Made by a program: the position numbers and the translations under genes
Shown here: in pieces, positions 41,926 through 51,164 of the stretch
Layout: every line of letters starts with the position of its first letter
Numbering within the stretch: position 1 is the first letter of the stretch
Source: Croceivirga sp.
GTDB taxonomy: Bacteria; Bacteroidota; Bacteroidia; Flavobacteriales; Flavobacteriaceae
Assembly: GCA_028281025.1 (NCBI GenBank)
Contig: JANQKR010000049.1
Location: forward strand, 1-64,000
DNA: 64,000 nucleotides
Direction: 5' to 3'
Notes under the pieces: generated by a model
Database searches by the model: none
What the model was told of the DNA's origin: nothing
What the model saw: only the letters and a program-made list of their open reading frames with translations

Positions 41926-44900
41926 TCAAGGTTTTATTGTATCAGTTCTTATCCGAACATTTTCAAGAATGCTAAATCTAGCAAATCTGGCAGAATCTTT
42001 TTCTGCTTCAGATCTATTACTTCTTGGGATTGCTGAGCCACTACTTAATTCTTTACCAGATAGGTCAACATTACCAGATGTTGTTCCTTTCTTGAAATTT
42101 GCAGTAGCAGTGTGCTGTATATTCAGATTAGACTGATCTGGTTCTGATTTATTTCCCGTTTCCATAGTGTTTCCTGCTGAAGCATTGGTAGCGGCATCAA
42201 CCGAGTTACCAGCATTACTGGCCCTATCGACACCATCCGCAAATGAGCTTGCCGGATTCTTTTTTGACGGATCTTTAGCTGTTGTCATACCGTCGCCTTT
42301 ACTTCCTTTTTTACCACCTGCAACTATTGTTAAGGCCTCTAAGCCCGTAACATTAACTTCTTGAACATCTCCAGTTGTCTTTGTCGCAGTACTGGGATCA
42401 CCAGATGGTTGTCCATCATCGGTAACAAATGAATATCCATCGGAATTACTTACCTGTGATGAAGAAGATGAAGACCCTTCAATCCTAATTGGTTCCATTC
42501 CTAAGAATTTTCTACCAAGATTTATTAAACCAAGGGTAAAGGTGGCTGTGTGGCCTAAAGGGTTTCCTGGTCCAGTTCCACAACAGCCCGTAGGAGCCAT
42601 ACCATCATAATCTTGGAAATAAATAGGGTTGTCAAATCCAAAATTATAAGGTGAATGCCTACGCATCTGTTCGGCCAATGGATCCAAGTTCATCCACCTA
42701 CCCAAAGCAGGATCATAGTTCCTTGCCGTTACGTCATACCAGTTTAGATTAAGTTCTTCTTGGTACTCCTTACCTCCAAATTTCCATCTTTGTGCAACAT
42801 CATTGCCCAAAGCGGTATCACCCCCGTAATTGTACCCTTTATGCTTAAGCCCGAAAGGATAGTAATTGTTTTCCTCAATAATTGTGGGTGTGCCAGGATT
42901 GCTTGGGTCATCGGCATAGGACAATCGTATGTTACCGAGATGATCCTTATATTGGTAGACATAGTCATATCCCCCGCCGTTGGCATTCACATAACCCTCG
43001 GGATGGGAGAAAAACTGTAGGGTACCATTCTCATACACAAAATTCCCAGCATAGTCCGTGGTTGTCAAAGAACCGTTGTCATTGGCCACCTTTTGTACTT
43101 TGGTACCCAAGGCATCATAAATATAGTTGATTTTTTTGTTGTTGTTATTGTCAAACTTTATTTCCCGGGGCAGGTTCAGGTGGTTGTAGCTGATCCCATC
43201 CAAACTGGTCGTCCCAATGCCCTTGTTAAGGTCACGGACCATGTTGCCGTTGGCATCGTACCAATAGTCCTGGTTGTTGGCCGAGCTGTCCTTAAAGCCG
43301 TAGGTTTTGCTGCCCGTATCGTTCACTTTATAGAGGCGGTTGCTCATCTCACTGTTATGGTAATCGTAGTCCAGAATGTCCATATTTCCAAAGGAGGTTG
43401 CCGCAGCATTGGTATGCCCCCTACGGGTCAGCGATTGGAGGTTCCCATTCTTGTCATAGGTTATTCCGCTTAATGAATAGTTACTGCTATTGGCCGTGGC
43501 ACTGGTGATCCGGTTTAAGGGATCGTACGCATAACGGTACCATTTTAGCCCATTGTCCGTATTGGCGGTGCGCCATTCCGTTTCGGCGATATTTCCATTG
43601 TACAATGGGGTACCGCTATGGCCCACGGTATTGTAATTGATGCCAAAGGCAAAAAGGTCCCCGCCCAAATTGGTGGGATCGTTGATCCGCTTCAGCCACC
43701 CCCTAACGTTATAGGCATACCTCACGGTCTGTAGGCCACCGCCCACTTCCTTTTGGACCAATTGCCCCAAATGATCATAGCTGTTGTCCACCAGGGTTTC
43801 CTGGGCCTGTCCGTTAATGGTCTGTTGTTGGCGTACCAACCTCCCTTGATGGTCATAGGTAAAGGTATCCACGGTTACGATATCCGAATGCCCTGTTCGT
43901 TGATGGGTGGCCCTCGTTTGTACCACCTTGCCCCCAAAGTCCAGCTCCGTTTCCACGATATCCGTAGTCTCTAGGTAATTGTTTGCACTTTTTACGTAAA
44001 TGGCACGTCCCTTTTCGTCATAACCCGTGACCGTTGTTATCCATTTCACCGGGCTACTGTCCAACACCTTTACTTCGGTCCCTGTTGCCAGGCCCTTTGT
44101 CTTTTCCGTATTGGCATTGTTGTAATTTACAATGGCCTGCCCTTCATAACCGGATGGTAGATTGCTGAACCAGTCAAAGGCGTAGTCATCGTAGTAGTTG
44201 ATGGTATGGATTTCATCGACTCCTAATGGAATGGACGTACTCGTGTAGTGAATGCTTGTGCCCGCAATGGTCTGGGCCGATGCAATACGTTCCACATATT
44301 GGGTATAGGTAGCGGTATCATTGGCCGCATTCTGCATGGCCGTTCTGGAAGCTGTGCTATTGTGCCTACCCGTAAAGGCCACCCTTCCAAAAGCATCGTA
44401 TTTGGTAAAGAGCCATCTATTCTGTGCACGTAAATTGGCATCTTGGGTCAATACGGGTTGGTCCAGTTTGTTGTATACAATGTATTCCCAGCCCTTGCCC
44501 GGGAGTTTCTTTTCCACCAAACGGTTGCGGTAATCGTACTTGTACTGGTAACAGAGTTCGTTGAGCTCCGTGGCATCCACCCCATCGGAAGCGTCCACCT
44601 TGGGGGGGATCACATAGGTCAGGTTCCCGTAGTCATCATACACATAATAGGTGTCATGGGAGCCGTTGTGGTACGTCCGTTTTAGGATCACCCTTCCGTT
44701 TTTGTCCACAAATTCCTCGGTACTGTGGTTCGTACCGGAGGTATGGTTCTCATCATAGGTCACATTTTTATAAAGTTCGCCGGTGGCATATACCCCGGAT
44801 AGTTTTTGTAGGGTAGGGGCTTCGGGGTTCCCTCCGGTAAAAACGACCTCAAACTTGGGTACGGCATCATTGGATTGGGAATTCACCTGGTATCCAAATC

Positions 44901-45582
44901 CAATTTCATGGCCATTGCCCAGCTTCCAATCCTGTCCCGGAGCGGCCTGTTTCAGTACTCGATTTAAGGGGGAGTTTTCAAATTCCTTTTGGGAATGGGC
45001 ATTGACATTGGGCGTGCTCAGGGTCGTAAAGTCTTCCGCATAGTTCGTCTTATAATAGCCTTGGGTGGCCGAGGCCCTGTCCCCGCGATAGCTCCCCAGG
45101 GAACCAGTGGGTTCATGATAGGGGAGCCACTCCTTTTCCTGGCGGCCATACCCATCGTACTCCATATGGGTAATAATGTCATCCCGGTCCCTGGCAGCCT
45201 TGATGTCCACCTGTTGTAGGGGCCTTCCCAGGCCGTCAAAGTAGGTGATGGCCTCATAAACATCGCCCTCCTTGGTACCAGAGGTGGTAAATGCCGGCAT
45301 GGCCCGTTGAAAGCTGCGTGTGAACACATAGTTCTCCGTACCGCTCAGGGCAATGTCCGTATAGGGTTCATAGGCCGTAGAGGGCAGGACCACAGCGGTA
45401 AAGTCGGCCCCGCTCTGGATAAAGGTATTTGGACTTAGGGTAATGCTCTGCAGATCCGATAGTGTTACGGTCTGCCCGCTCAATACATTATAGTCCGTTT
45501 GTCCCACGGGGGGCATGGTGATTTGGGAAAATACCCATTGACTGACCAAGATGGTGATAACTGTGTTTATATACTTCCCCAT
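41926..45582 (-). CDS. RHS-repeat protein with DUF6443 domain and low-complexity tail, locus 2
   Basis: This 1218-residue protein has a signal peptide (MGKYINTVITILVSQWVFSQ). The DUF6443 region is about residues 75-230 (NYVFTRSFQRAM, ITYFDGLGRPLQQV, EKEWLPYH), followed by YD repeats and an RHS core (YKDHLGNIRLSY; YDPALGRWMNLDPLAEQMRR, then SPYNFGFDNP). The last 225 residues after the core are rich in Ser, Gly, Thr and Asn (GSSSSSSQVSNSDGY) and match no toxin family I know. The shell region is very similar to that of the 24899-29500 gene, but that protein has extra N-terminal BACON domains and a different tail. It follows its partner by three bases. Confidence 0.83.
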   Translation of the reverse strand: MGKYINTVITILVSQWVFSQITMPPVGQTDYNVLSGQTVTLSDLQSITLSPNTFIQSGADFTAVVLPSTAYEPYTDIALSGTENYVFTRSFQRAMPAFTTSGTKEGDVYEAITYFDGLGRPLQQVDIKAARDRDDIITHMEYDGYGRQEKEWLPYHEPTGSLGSYRGDRASATQGYYKTNYAEDFTTLSTPNVNAHSQKEFENSPLNRVLKQAAPGQDWKLGNGHEIGFGYQVNSQSNDAVPKFEVVFTGGNPEAPTLQKLSGVYATGELYKNVTYDENHTSGTNHSTEEFVDKNGRVILKRTYHNGSHDTYYVYDDYGNLTYVIPPKVDASDGVDATELNELCYQYKYDYRNRLVEKKLPGKGWEYIVYNKLDQPVLTQDANLRAQNRWLFTKYDAFGRVAFTGRHNSTASRTAMQNAANDTATYTQYVERIASAQTIAGTSIHYTSTSIPLGVDEIHTINYYDDYAFDWFSNLPSGYEGQAIVNYNNANTEKTKGLATGTEVKVLDSSPVKWITTVTGYDEKGRAIYVKSANNYLETTDIVETELDFGGKVVQTRATHQRTGHSDIVTVDTFTYDHQGRLVRQQQTINGQAQETLVDNSYDHLGQLVQKEVGGGLQTVRYAYNVRGWLKRINDPTNLGGDLFAFGINYNTVGHSGTPLYNGNIAETEWRTANTDNGLKWYRYAYDPLNRITSATANSSNYSLSGITYDKNGNLQSLTRRGHTNAAATSFGNMDILDYDYHNSEMSNRLYKVNDTGSKTYGFKDSSANNQDYWYDANGNMVRDLNKGIGTTSLDGISYNHLNLPREIKFDNNNNKKINYIYDALGTKVQKVANDNGSLTTTDYAGNFVYENGTLQFFSHPEGYVNANGGGYDYVYQYKDHLGNIRLSYADDPSNPGTPTIIEENNYYPFGLKHKGYNYGGDTALGNDVAQRWKFGGKEYQEELNLNWYDVTARNYDPALGRWMNLDPLAEQMRRHSPYNFGFDNPIYFQDYDGMAPTGCCGTGPGNPLGHTATFTLGLINLGRKFLGMEPIRIEGSSSSSSQVSNSDGYSFVTDDGQPSGDPSTATKTTGDVQEVNVTGLEALTIVAGGKKGSKGDGMTTAKDPSKKNPASSFADGVDRASNAGNSVDAATNASAGNTMETGNKSEPDQSNLNIQHTATANFKKGTTSGNVDLSGKELSSGSAIPRSNRSEAEKDSARFARFSILENVRIRTDTIKP

Positions 45583-45585
45583 GGC

Positions 45586-48500
45586 CTATTGGTTTTTGTA
45601 GTTGTATTTATATTCTTCGACAAGGTTGCCGTCATCGTCCTTTATGGCCATGAGCCTGTTGTGTCCGTCATACTCATACCGGAGGGTATAGCCACGTGGG
45701 TCGGTCATACTGGTGATCCCCACCAAGGGATCGTAGGTATAGGTGGTGACCAGGGCATCCTCCATGCTCGAATCGGTGCGAAGCGTATTTTCCTGTGCGG
45801 TGGTAAGGCCACCGTTCCCCGTATTGAAATCGGTGGTGAAGTCTGGTAATGCTTCTATATTGGCCCTTGTAGCGTTTTCTATTTTAGCGACGGGGTATTG
45901 GCCACGGTACCCCCAGATATAACTGACGGGCGGCCCATTGGCCCTGGAGACCTCCAGCAGATTCCCCTGGGTGTCATAGTCCACATATTCGATCCGGTTT
46001 TCCAAATTGTCATCGTCCTTAGCCGTCTGTACATTTTGGGGCAGTACAAGGTTGCCCCCCCAATTCAAAAAGTTGGTTCGTGTAGTGGTCTTGGAAAGGA
46101 CGATATCCTGATCGTTCAGTACGGTTTGTTCCACTTGTACCGCTTGGCCTGGCCTGGCCGTTTGCAACAGGTCCAATGCTGCGGATGCCGATGGGGACAG
46201 CCCACTGAGCTCGTTCTTGTTTGCCGGGTAATACGTTTTTGTAACAACACGTTTTGTATTGTTTGCGGTCGTCTCGGAACCACTTAGCTGGTAATGTTTG
46301 TCATAGTCCTGGGCATATACTGTCCGCTCCGTGAGTGCCGAGGCACCATCATAGGTTGTTTCTTCCTTGGAATAAAGATCCAACGTACCTCCGGTCAAAT
46401 AAAAGGGGGTAAACTCATTGTGTTCGTCAGGGTCGTTCAATGTTCCATCCTGATCGGAAAAGACAATAAACGTGGCTACATGGGTGGTCCTGCCCGCCTC
46501 ATATATCCCACCCATTGGGTCTGAAGGGGACAAAGGTGGGGTCATTAAGTGGAGGGCGGAGCCAACGGTACCTCCATAACGATATTCATTTTTTATTTCC
46601 TTGATCAAGGTATAGCCCTGGGATTCTTTTCTATAGTATTTGGTCCCCAGGGGTTTTCCCCTCATCCATTCATTGTCCGTGGCCAAATGGTAAGGAAACG
46701 TATGGAAATCCCCGGAATCCGCAAATGCGGTGAACTGATATTCGGTTTTCCCTTCCCTGCCATTTGCGCCACTAATGTGTTCCGTGACATATTCATATCC
46801 TTCGTGGTTCCCTTGTTCATAGGTCAGGGGGCTACCGGGCCGGGCACCATATTTTCTGTTGAGGACAACTACGCCACCGACAATATCGTCCTTGAAATAA
46901 TAGGAGGGCAGGGAAAACACCTTACCACTGCTTAACCCCTGTGGATCTCTATATTCGTATTCCTTTTCTATGGTCCCACCAAAGGCATCATTCAGTACCG
47001 TCTTTTTAATCCGATTGCCCGAGGTAAACAGCAGTTCGGTACCGGTGGCCTGATCGTTCACGTTCTCTTTCCATGATACTAAAACACTAAAAGGGTGTAT
47101 GAAAATATTGCTGTGGTCATTAGGTATCCCGGTGTTCGGGGTAACCTTAATTACATAAGTGCCCGGTGAAAGGGTCATGTCCACCCGATTGTTGAGCAGG
47201 GTTACATTGGTCTGGGGGCCGATCAACTGGGCGGTGTAGGGGCAGGTCACCATGAGCTGATCGGTACCACAATCGCTTTCCAGTCCCAGCATGGTATTGA
47301 CCTGTGCCGTACCAACAATATTGCCAATGGTAAAGGGCTCCGATTCGTAGAACGTACCGTTATAGCGTGAAGGGTCCTTGGCCAGCGTTGCACCTTTTGT
47401 TACTGTGGGATTGGTGTCCGGAAACAAAAGGTCCTTAAAATACCCTGGGGGTATTGCCCTGTTGTGCTCATATTCATAGTTCAAGGACCCGCCGGTGGGC
47501 AGCTCCATTCTTGTGAGCATTCCCGCCTGGGATCTTAGGGTATCAACTTCTCGATTGATGGTTGTTGTTCCGTAATCAAAAAACGTCAAGAACTGCCCAT
47601 TGTTCTTTCCGTTGTAATATCCCCAGGTGTCCTGGGCATTGGAAAAGCGATGGGGCAGTGCGGTACTGTTATAGAAAAACTGATAGGGGGGGAGTGGGGC
47701 CGACTCCAATTTGTCATTAACGGTTATGGAGTCTAGGAACAGCCTCTTGTTCGCTAGGGTATCACAGCTTGCCAATGCGGCAAGGACATTGGAGTCCACG
47801 GGGGCCGTAGTGTAGGAATAGTTGAATTCGTAGCTTTTGACCAGCGAATTGTCCAATTTGGTAATCTCAATTTTGTCCAGGGTCCTGGCATTGTTAAGAT
47901 CTTGCCTTGCGGTGGTTGCCCTGAATTTGATCTTCCCTTGATCATGCTGGATTTCCAAAATTTGGTTTTGGACCGGCCTTACTTTTGCGAAGTACGAAGC
48001 TGGTAGGCTTGTGCCCGCTTCGAACTTGTCAAAACTCCTCCTACAATAATTGGGTTGCTCTTCCTCATAGGTAAAGGTTATGGTCTTTCCCCCTGGTCCC
48101 GTAATGTCCATCAGGTACCAGGCCGTATACGCATTAAAGGAACCACTGCCCATGGTCGAGGAAAGGTTGTTATTGAAAAAACTTAAATTTTCCAAGATGT
48201 TCTCTTTGTCCCTCGCCGTTCGTAAGGTATTTTTGGAAAGTCCAAAATGGAGGGTGTACCCATCCGGGGTGGTAACCTCCCAGCCACTGATTTCGCCCAC
48301 GGTCCCGCTCGCCCAGACCGGAACTATTTTAAGATCGGTAAAATGCTGTATGATGGGCAGTTTGGTGCGCTGATCAAAGATGAACTTACCGGAATACCCC
48401 AAAAAGTTGAACATAAAACTGTCCGGATAAAGATCCTGCTCTCCCAACAGGTCACTGTTGTATATTCTGAGCCGTGTGCTATCCGCAGTAAAAAAGGTTT

Positions 48501-48870
48501 CATAAAAATTGTCCCTGAGGTACCCTCTGACCCCGTTAGGGATATACTCATCTGCTGAACCCCTGATCTGTCTGGTGATGACACCACCAAAATTTAGGGT
48601 CCACCCCAAGCCTACCCTGGAGGCGATTTCCTCTACAAGGATGCCCTTGGCATGGTAACTGAGGTGTATGGGAATGGACATTCCCTCCAAATCCATGGTA
48701 TGGATGGGCACTTTGATATCCGGTGTCCCGTTATAAAATGAAACGGGGATATCCACATATTTGGCCAAGGCCGTTGCTTCCGGTGAGGGGGGAATCAAAT
48801 CGGGCATTTCTTGGGCATGGCCCAAGGCCATGACCAGGGAGACGATGATGGTCGTTACTGTTTTTTTCAT
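45586..48870 (-). CDS. Large RHS partner protein, copy 2
   Basis: This 1094-residue protein has a signal peptide ending in MALGHAQ. It shares the N-terminal domain of copy 1 (GTPDIKVPIHTMDLEGMSIP, VGLGWTLNFGGVITRQIRG), a long extended middle region and the same C-terminal YD repeats (VTTYTYDPLVGITSMTDPRG, NRLMAIKDDDGNLVEEYKYN). The start codon sits in the ATGA stop of the 58-codon stub, so translation is coupled to a leftover fibre-gene start. The downstream RHS gene begins three bases after its stop. Confidence 0.83.
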   Translation of the reverse strand: MKKTVTTIIVSLVMALGHAQEMPDLIPPSPEATALAKYVDIPVSFYNGTPDIKVPIHTMDLEGMSIPIHLSYHAKGILVEEIASRVGLGWTLNFGGVITRQIRGSADEYIPNGVRGYLRDNFYETFFTADSTRLRIYNSDLLGEQDLYPDSFMFNFLGYSGKFIFDQRTKLPIIQHFTDLKIVPVWASGTVGEISGWEVTTPDGYTLHFGLSKNTLRTARDKENILENLSFFNNNLSSTMGSGSFNAYTAWYLMDITGPGGKTITFTYEEEQPNYCRRSFDKFEAGTSLPASYFAKVRPVQNQILEIQHDQGKIKFRATTARQDLNNARTLDKIEITKLDNSLVKSYEFNYSYTTAPVDSNVLAALASCDTLANKRLFLDSITVNDKLESAPLPPYQFFYNSTALPHRFSNAQDTWGYYNGKNNGQFLTFFDYGTTTINREVDTLRSQAGMLTRMELPTGGSLNYEYEHNRAIPPGYFKDLLFPDTNPTVTKGATLAKDPSRYNGTFYESEPFTIGNIVGTAQVNTMLGLESDCGTDQLMVTCPYTAQLIGPQTNVTLLNNRVDMTLSPGTYVIKVTPNTGIPNDHSNIFIHPFSVLVSWKENVNDQATGTELLFTSGNRIKKTVLNDAFGGTIEKEYEYRDPQGLSSGKVFSLPSYYFKDDIVGGVVVLNRKYGARPGSPLTYEQGNHEGYEYVTEHISGANGREGKTEYQFTAFADSGDFHTFPYHLATDNEWMRGKPLGTKYYRKESQGYTLIKEIKNEYRYGGTVGSALHLMTPPLSPSDPMGGIYEAGRTTHVATFIVFSDQDGTLNDPDEHNEFTPFYLTGGTLDLYSKEETTYDGASALTERTVYAQDYDKHYQLSGSETTANNTKRVVTKTYYPANKNELSGLSPSASAALDLLQTARPGQAVQVEQTVLNDQDIVLSKTTTRTNFLNWGGNLVLPQNVQTAKDDDNLENRIEYVDYDTQGNLLEVSRANGPPVSYIWGYRGQYPVAKIENATRANIEALPDFTTDFNTGNGGLTTAQENTLRTDSSMEDALVTTYTYDPLVGITSMTDPRGYTLRYEYDGHNRLMAIKDDDGNLVEEYKYNYKNQ

Positions 48871-49043
48871 GTTGTGGTGCGCTTTTTGGGGGTTATGGGA
48901 AAAAATGGTGTTTTATGCAATGGTTGTGCAGTACGGTATAAAATATGTGATGTCCTTTTGCTCTGGCGGATGACTTTGGTGTATGCCAAAAAGGATGGAA
49001 GCAAGGGGCCGATCGGCAACAGGGCCCGGTAGGTTGTTTTCAT
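48867..49043 (-). pseudogene. 58-codon stub of a fibre-like gene, coupled to the RHS partner gene
   Basis: Reading from ATG 49043, the first 20 residues (MKTTYRALLPIGPLLPSFLA) match the start of array member 1 (MKTTYRAMLPIGTLLLSFLA) at 17 positions. The following 38 residues are unrelated, Lys/Thr/Pro-rich and without fibre motifs. The frame ends in TGA that overlaps the partner-gene ATG as ATGA, exactly the coupling used throughout the intact array. I read this as a deletion of the fibre array, or of its body, that fused the first gene's 5' end to the junction before the RHS partner. It may now act as a leader peptide. Confidence 0.7.
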
Positions 49044-49079
49044 AGGGAACGTTCTTCGTTTTGGTTTAGGATTTTAGTT

Positions 49080-49150
49080 GAAAAATCATTTATAAAAGAA
49101 AGATTAATCTTGTTAATTTTTTATGATAAAAATCATAGTACCCTATTTTT
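49080..49150 (-). promoter_or_regulatory. Conserved upstream region of RHS locus 2
   Basis: This is the near-identical counterpart of 39583-39652, including AAGATTAATCTT (49100-49111) and ATGATAAAAATCAT (49123-49136). It lies about 40 bases upstream of the stub ATG, the same relative place as in locus 1. Confidence 0.55.
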
Positions 49151-49260
49151 GTTTGTCGTCATCAAACTATTCTGTAACCAATGTGAAGTAGCTTGGCCGC
49201 TTTGCCACAGTAACAGCAAAACTTTTGAAGCGGTACTACACTGTCCGCCTTTGGGGGTTA

Positions 49261-49345
49261 GATTTCCCAATCGCTTTGCTCCTTCGAAATGACGCTCTCA
49301 ACGTAAAGGTCATTTCGAACGTATGTGGGAAATTTCGATAACAAC
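49261..49345. repeat. Dispersed palindromic repeat, copy 3
   Basis: This is the clearest copy. GATTTCCCA...TGGGAAAT forms the outer arms, and TTCGAAATGAC...GTCATTTCGAA the inner arms around a 14-base loop (GCTCTCAACGTAAA type). It is followed by AACAACAAAACCAAAACTTA without the hairpin found behind copies 1 and 2. Confidence 0.8.
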
Positions 49346-49490
49346 AAAACCAAAACTTACGTCCATAGCTTCGACTAAACTTTTATGGTTTGTGATGCGC
49401 TGGTAGTACAGCCCTGTCTAGCTTTTTCGGGTATGGCGGGCAGTGGATATAGCAGTTGAACCATGGTTTTACCGCCGTGAACGTAAGGTT

Positions 49491-49578
49491 TTGGAAAGTT
49501 TAACCTAAAGTCTTGGAAAGTTTAACCTAAAGTCTTGGAAAGTTTAACCTAAAGTCTTGGAAAGATGAACTTAAAGTC
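49491..49578. repeat. Tandem repeat, 22-bp unit, four copies
   Basis: The unit TTGGAAAGTTTAACCTAAAGTC occurs three times without change (49491, 49513, 49535) and a fourth time with three changes (49557-49578); a decayed fifth may follow (CTAAAGAGCTGAAGTTAGGT). There are no spacers, so it is not CRISPR. It lies in non-coding DNA upstream of the RHS locus 2 promoter region. Confidence 0.9.
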
Positions 49579-49987
49579 CTAAAGAGCTGAAGTTAGGTTT
49601 TGGCAGCAGTACAACCCCGTTGGCCTTTGGCGGGTACTGCGGGGCGGCGTCATTGGAAGGTCCAAAGCCTATTTTTTCCAGAGGTAATTTGTAAAACCCA
49701 AATTTCCGGGAATCTGCCCATAGGAAGAAGGGGACTTTCTACAATAACAACAACGTTGGAACTAAAAAACCCCGTAAACGATAATTTACGGGGTCTTAAA
49801 GTGACCTGACTGGGTTCTGAACCTATGTTTAAAACCCCAATCAGAGTCAATTGTTTAACGTTTTTCACATGTCGCGTTGACGATTTGTGAACCAAGCTAA
49901 ATAGTATTAAGCCAATGATGCTTTCGATTGGCAAATATAGATTTTTAGTCTTTTGGTGGTTCCGAAATATGTATTTTTAAACGTTTG
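49579..49987. other. Intergenic stretch without a gene between RHS locus 2 and the fucose operon
   Basis: No convincing gene is present. The stretch holds a terminator-like hairpin (49769-49794) and, next to it, GTGACCTGACTGGGTTCTGA (from 49801) and AATTGTTTAACGTTTTTCAC. A hairpin followed by such a sequence looks like the 3' end of a minus-strand tRNA or small-RNA gene with its terminator, but no cloverleaf can be completed. It may be a decayed RNA gene or an old attachment site. Confidence 0.4.
49769..49794 (-). terminator. Terminator-like hairpin downstream of the fucose operon
   Basis: ACCCCGTAAA and TTTACGGGGT form a perfect 10-bp stem with loop CGATAA. On the minus strand a run of six T follows. 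It is 193 bases beyond the lldD-like stop, the last gene of the minus-strand fucose operon. Confidence 0.65.
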
Positions 49988-51142
49988 TCATTTCGCCAAA
50001 TAATCAGGAAAATCCTCAATTCGTTCACAGCAGACCTGTTCCATCACTTGTTGCAGTTGTTTTTTAAGAATGGAGATGGTGTGATGGCCTCCTTTTTTAC
50101 CCAAAGCAGCAACTCCATACATGAAAGAACGCCCCATGAAGGTAAATTGGGCTCCGCTGGCCATACAACGCGCGATGTCTGGTCCTGAACGAAGACCGCT
50201 GTCCATCATTACCGTTATTTTGTGGCCATACTTTTCTGAGATACGAATCGTGGGTCTTATGGACGATTCACCGGCATCCAATTGGCGCCCACCATGGTTG
50301 GAGACAATTATACCGTCCAATCCCAATTTAATGGCCATTTCGGTATCAGCTTCACTCGCGACGCCTTTCAAGACCAATTTTCCTTTCCACATGTTGCGAA
50401 TGGGTTTAATCTTTTCCTCGAAAAGTCGTCCTGAAAAGGTTTCGTCCATAAACTTGCCCAGTTGTTTTAAATCCAGGTTTTTGGGCATGTAGGGCTTTAA
50501 GGTCTCAAAATTAGGTTGACCATGTACGAGAGTGTTAACAGCCCACTCAGGCTTGCCTAAAACTTGCAAAATATTGGCCAAGCTCATCTTTGGGGGCATG
50601 GCCAATCCATTGCGTATGTCCCTGGGGCGATAGCCAAAGGTTGGGACATCGCAAAGTATAACCAATACGGGATACTCGGCTGCAGCCGCCCTATTGATGA
50701 TATCATCCCGTATTTCATCTTTTGCGGGGTGGTACAGTTGAAACCAGGCCTGACCCTCGGTCAGTTCGCCAATTCGCTCTATAGGGCTTGTTGTTACCGT
50801 ACTCAATATAAATGGGATGTTGTGATCAAAGGCCGCTTTTGCCAAGATTTCAGGGGCATTGGGCCACATCAACCCTTGCAATCCTACGGGTGCTATTCCA
50901 AAAGGGGCATCGTACATGTGACCAAAAAGCTCGGTTTTTTGGCTACTTTGTGTGTGGTGCTTTAAATAATGGGGTATCAATTGAACTTCCCGTATATCGG
51001 AAGTGTTCTTGTGCAGGTTCACGTCCTCATTACAGCCTCCGTCCAAATATTCAAAGGCGAACTTGGGAATACGTTTTTTGGCCTTTTCCCTTAAATCATC
51101 AACAGAGGGATAGCGTGAATCAATGAATAATGGTGCTGACAT
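49988..51142 (-). CDS. lldD: FMN-dependent alpha-hydroxy-acid (L-lactate) dehydrogenase
   Basis: This 384-residue protein is of the glycolate oxidase/LldD family. Hallmarks are FEYLDGGCNEDVNL, PFGIAPVGLQGLMWPNAPE, LVLKGVASEADTE with the FMN lysine, and IIVSNHGGRQLD, which contains the catalytic histidine and substrate arginine. DSGLRSGPDIA is the phosphate-binding end. In this operon the substrate is most likely L-lactate released from L-fucose by the upstream hydrolase, giving a second pyruvate and electrons to the quinone pool. ATG 51142 (MSAPLFID) is preferred over an upstream TTG at 51175. It is the last gene of the operon. Confidence 0.88.
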   Translation of the reverse strand: MSAPLFIDSRYPSVDDLREKAKKRIPKFAFEYLDGGCNEDVNLHKNTSDIREVQLIPHYLKHHTQSSQKTELFGHMYDAPFGIAPVGLQGLMWPNAPEILAKAAFDHNIPFILSTVTTSPIERIGELTEGQAWFQLYHPAKDEIRDDIINRAAAAEYPVLVILCDVPTFGYRPRDIRNGLAMPPKMSLANILQVLGKPEWAVNTLVHGQPNFETLKPYMPKNLDLKQLGKFMDETFSGRLFEEKIKPIRNMWKGKLVLKGVASEADTEMAIKLGLDGIIVSNHGGRQLDAGESSIRPTIRISEKYGHKITVMMDSGLRSGPDIARCMASGAQFTFMGRSFMYGVAALGKKGGHHTISILKKQLQQVMEQVCCERIEDFPDYLAK

Positions 51143-51164
51143 GGTATTTCTTAGTGTTGAAATA

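Noticed and set aside
24387-49043. Extracellular contractile injection system or type VI cluster
   Set aside because: No sheath, tube, VgrG, PAAR, baseplate or ATPase gene is present; only fibres and RHS proteins were found.
49491-49578. CRISPR array
   Set aside because: The 22-bp units are directly adjacent with no spacers, and no cas gene is in the window.
49650-49934. 94-residue minus-strand reading frame
   Set aside because: It reads across the terminator hairpin and shows no domain, signal peptide or start signal.
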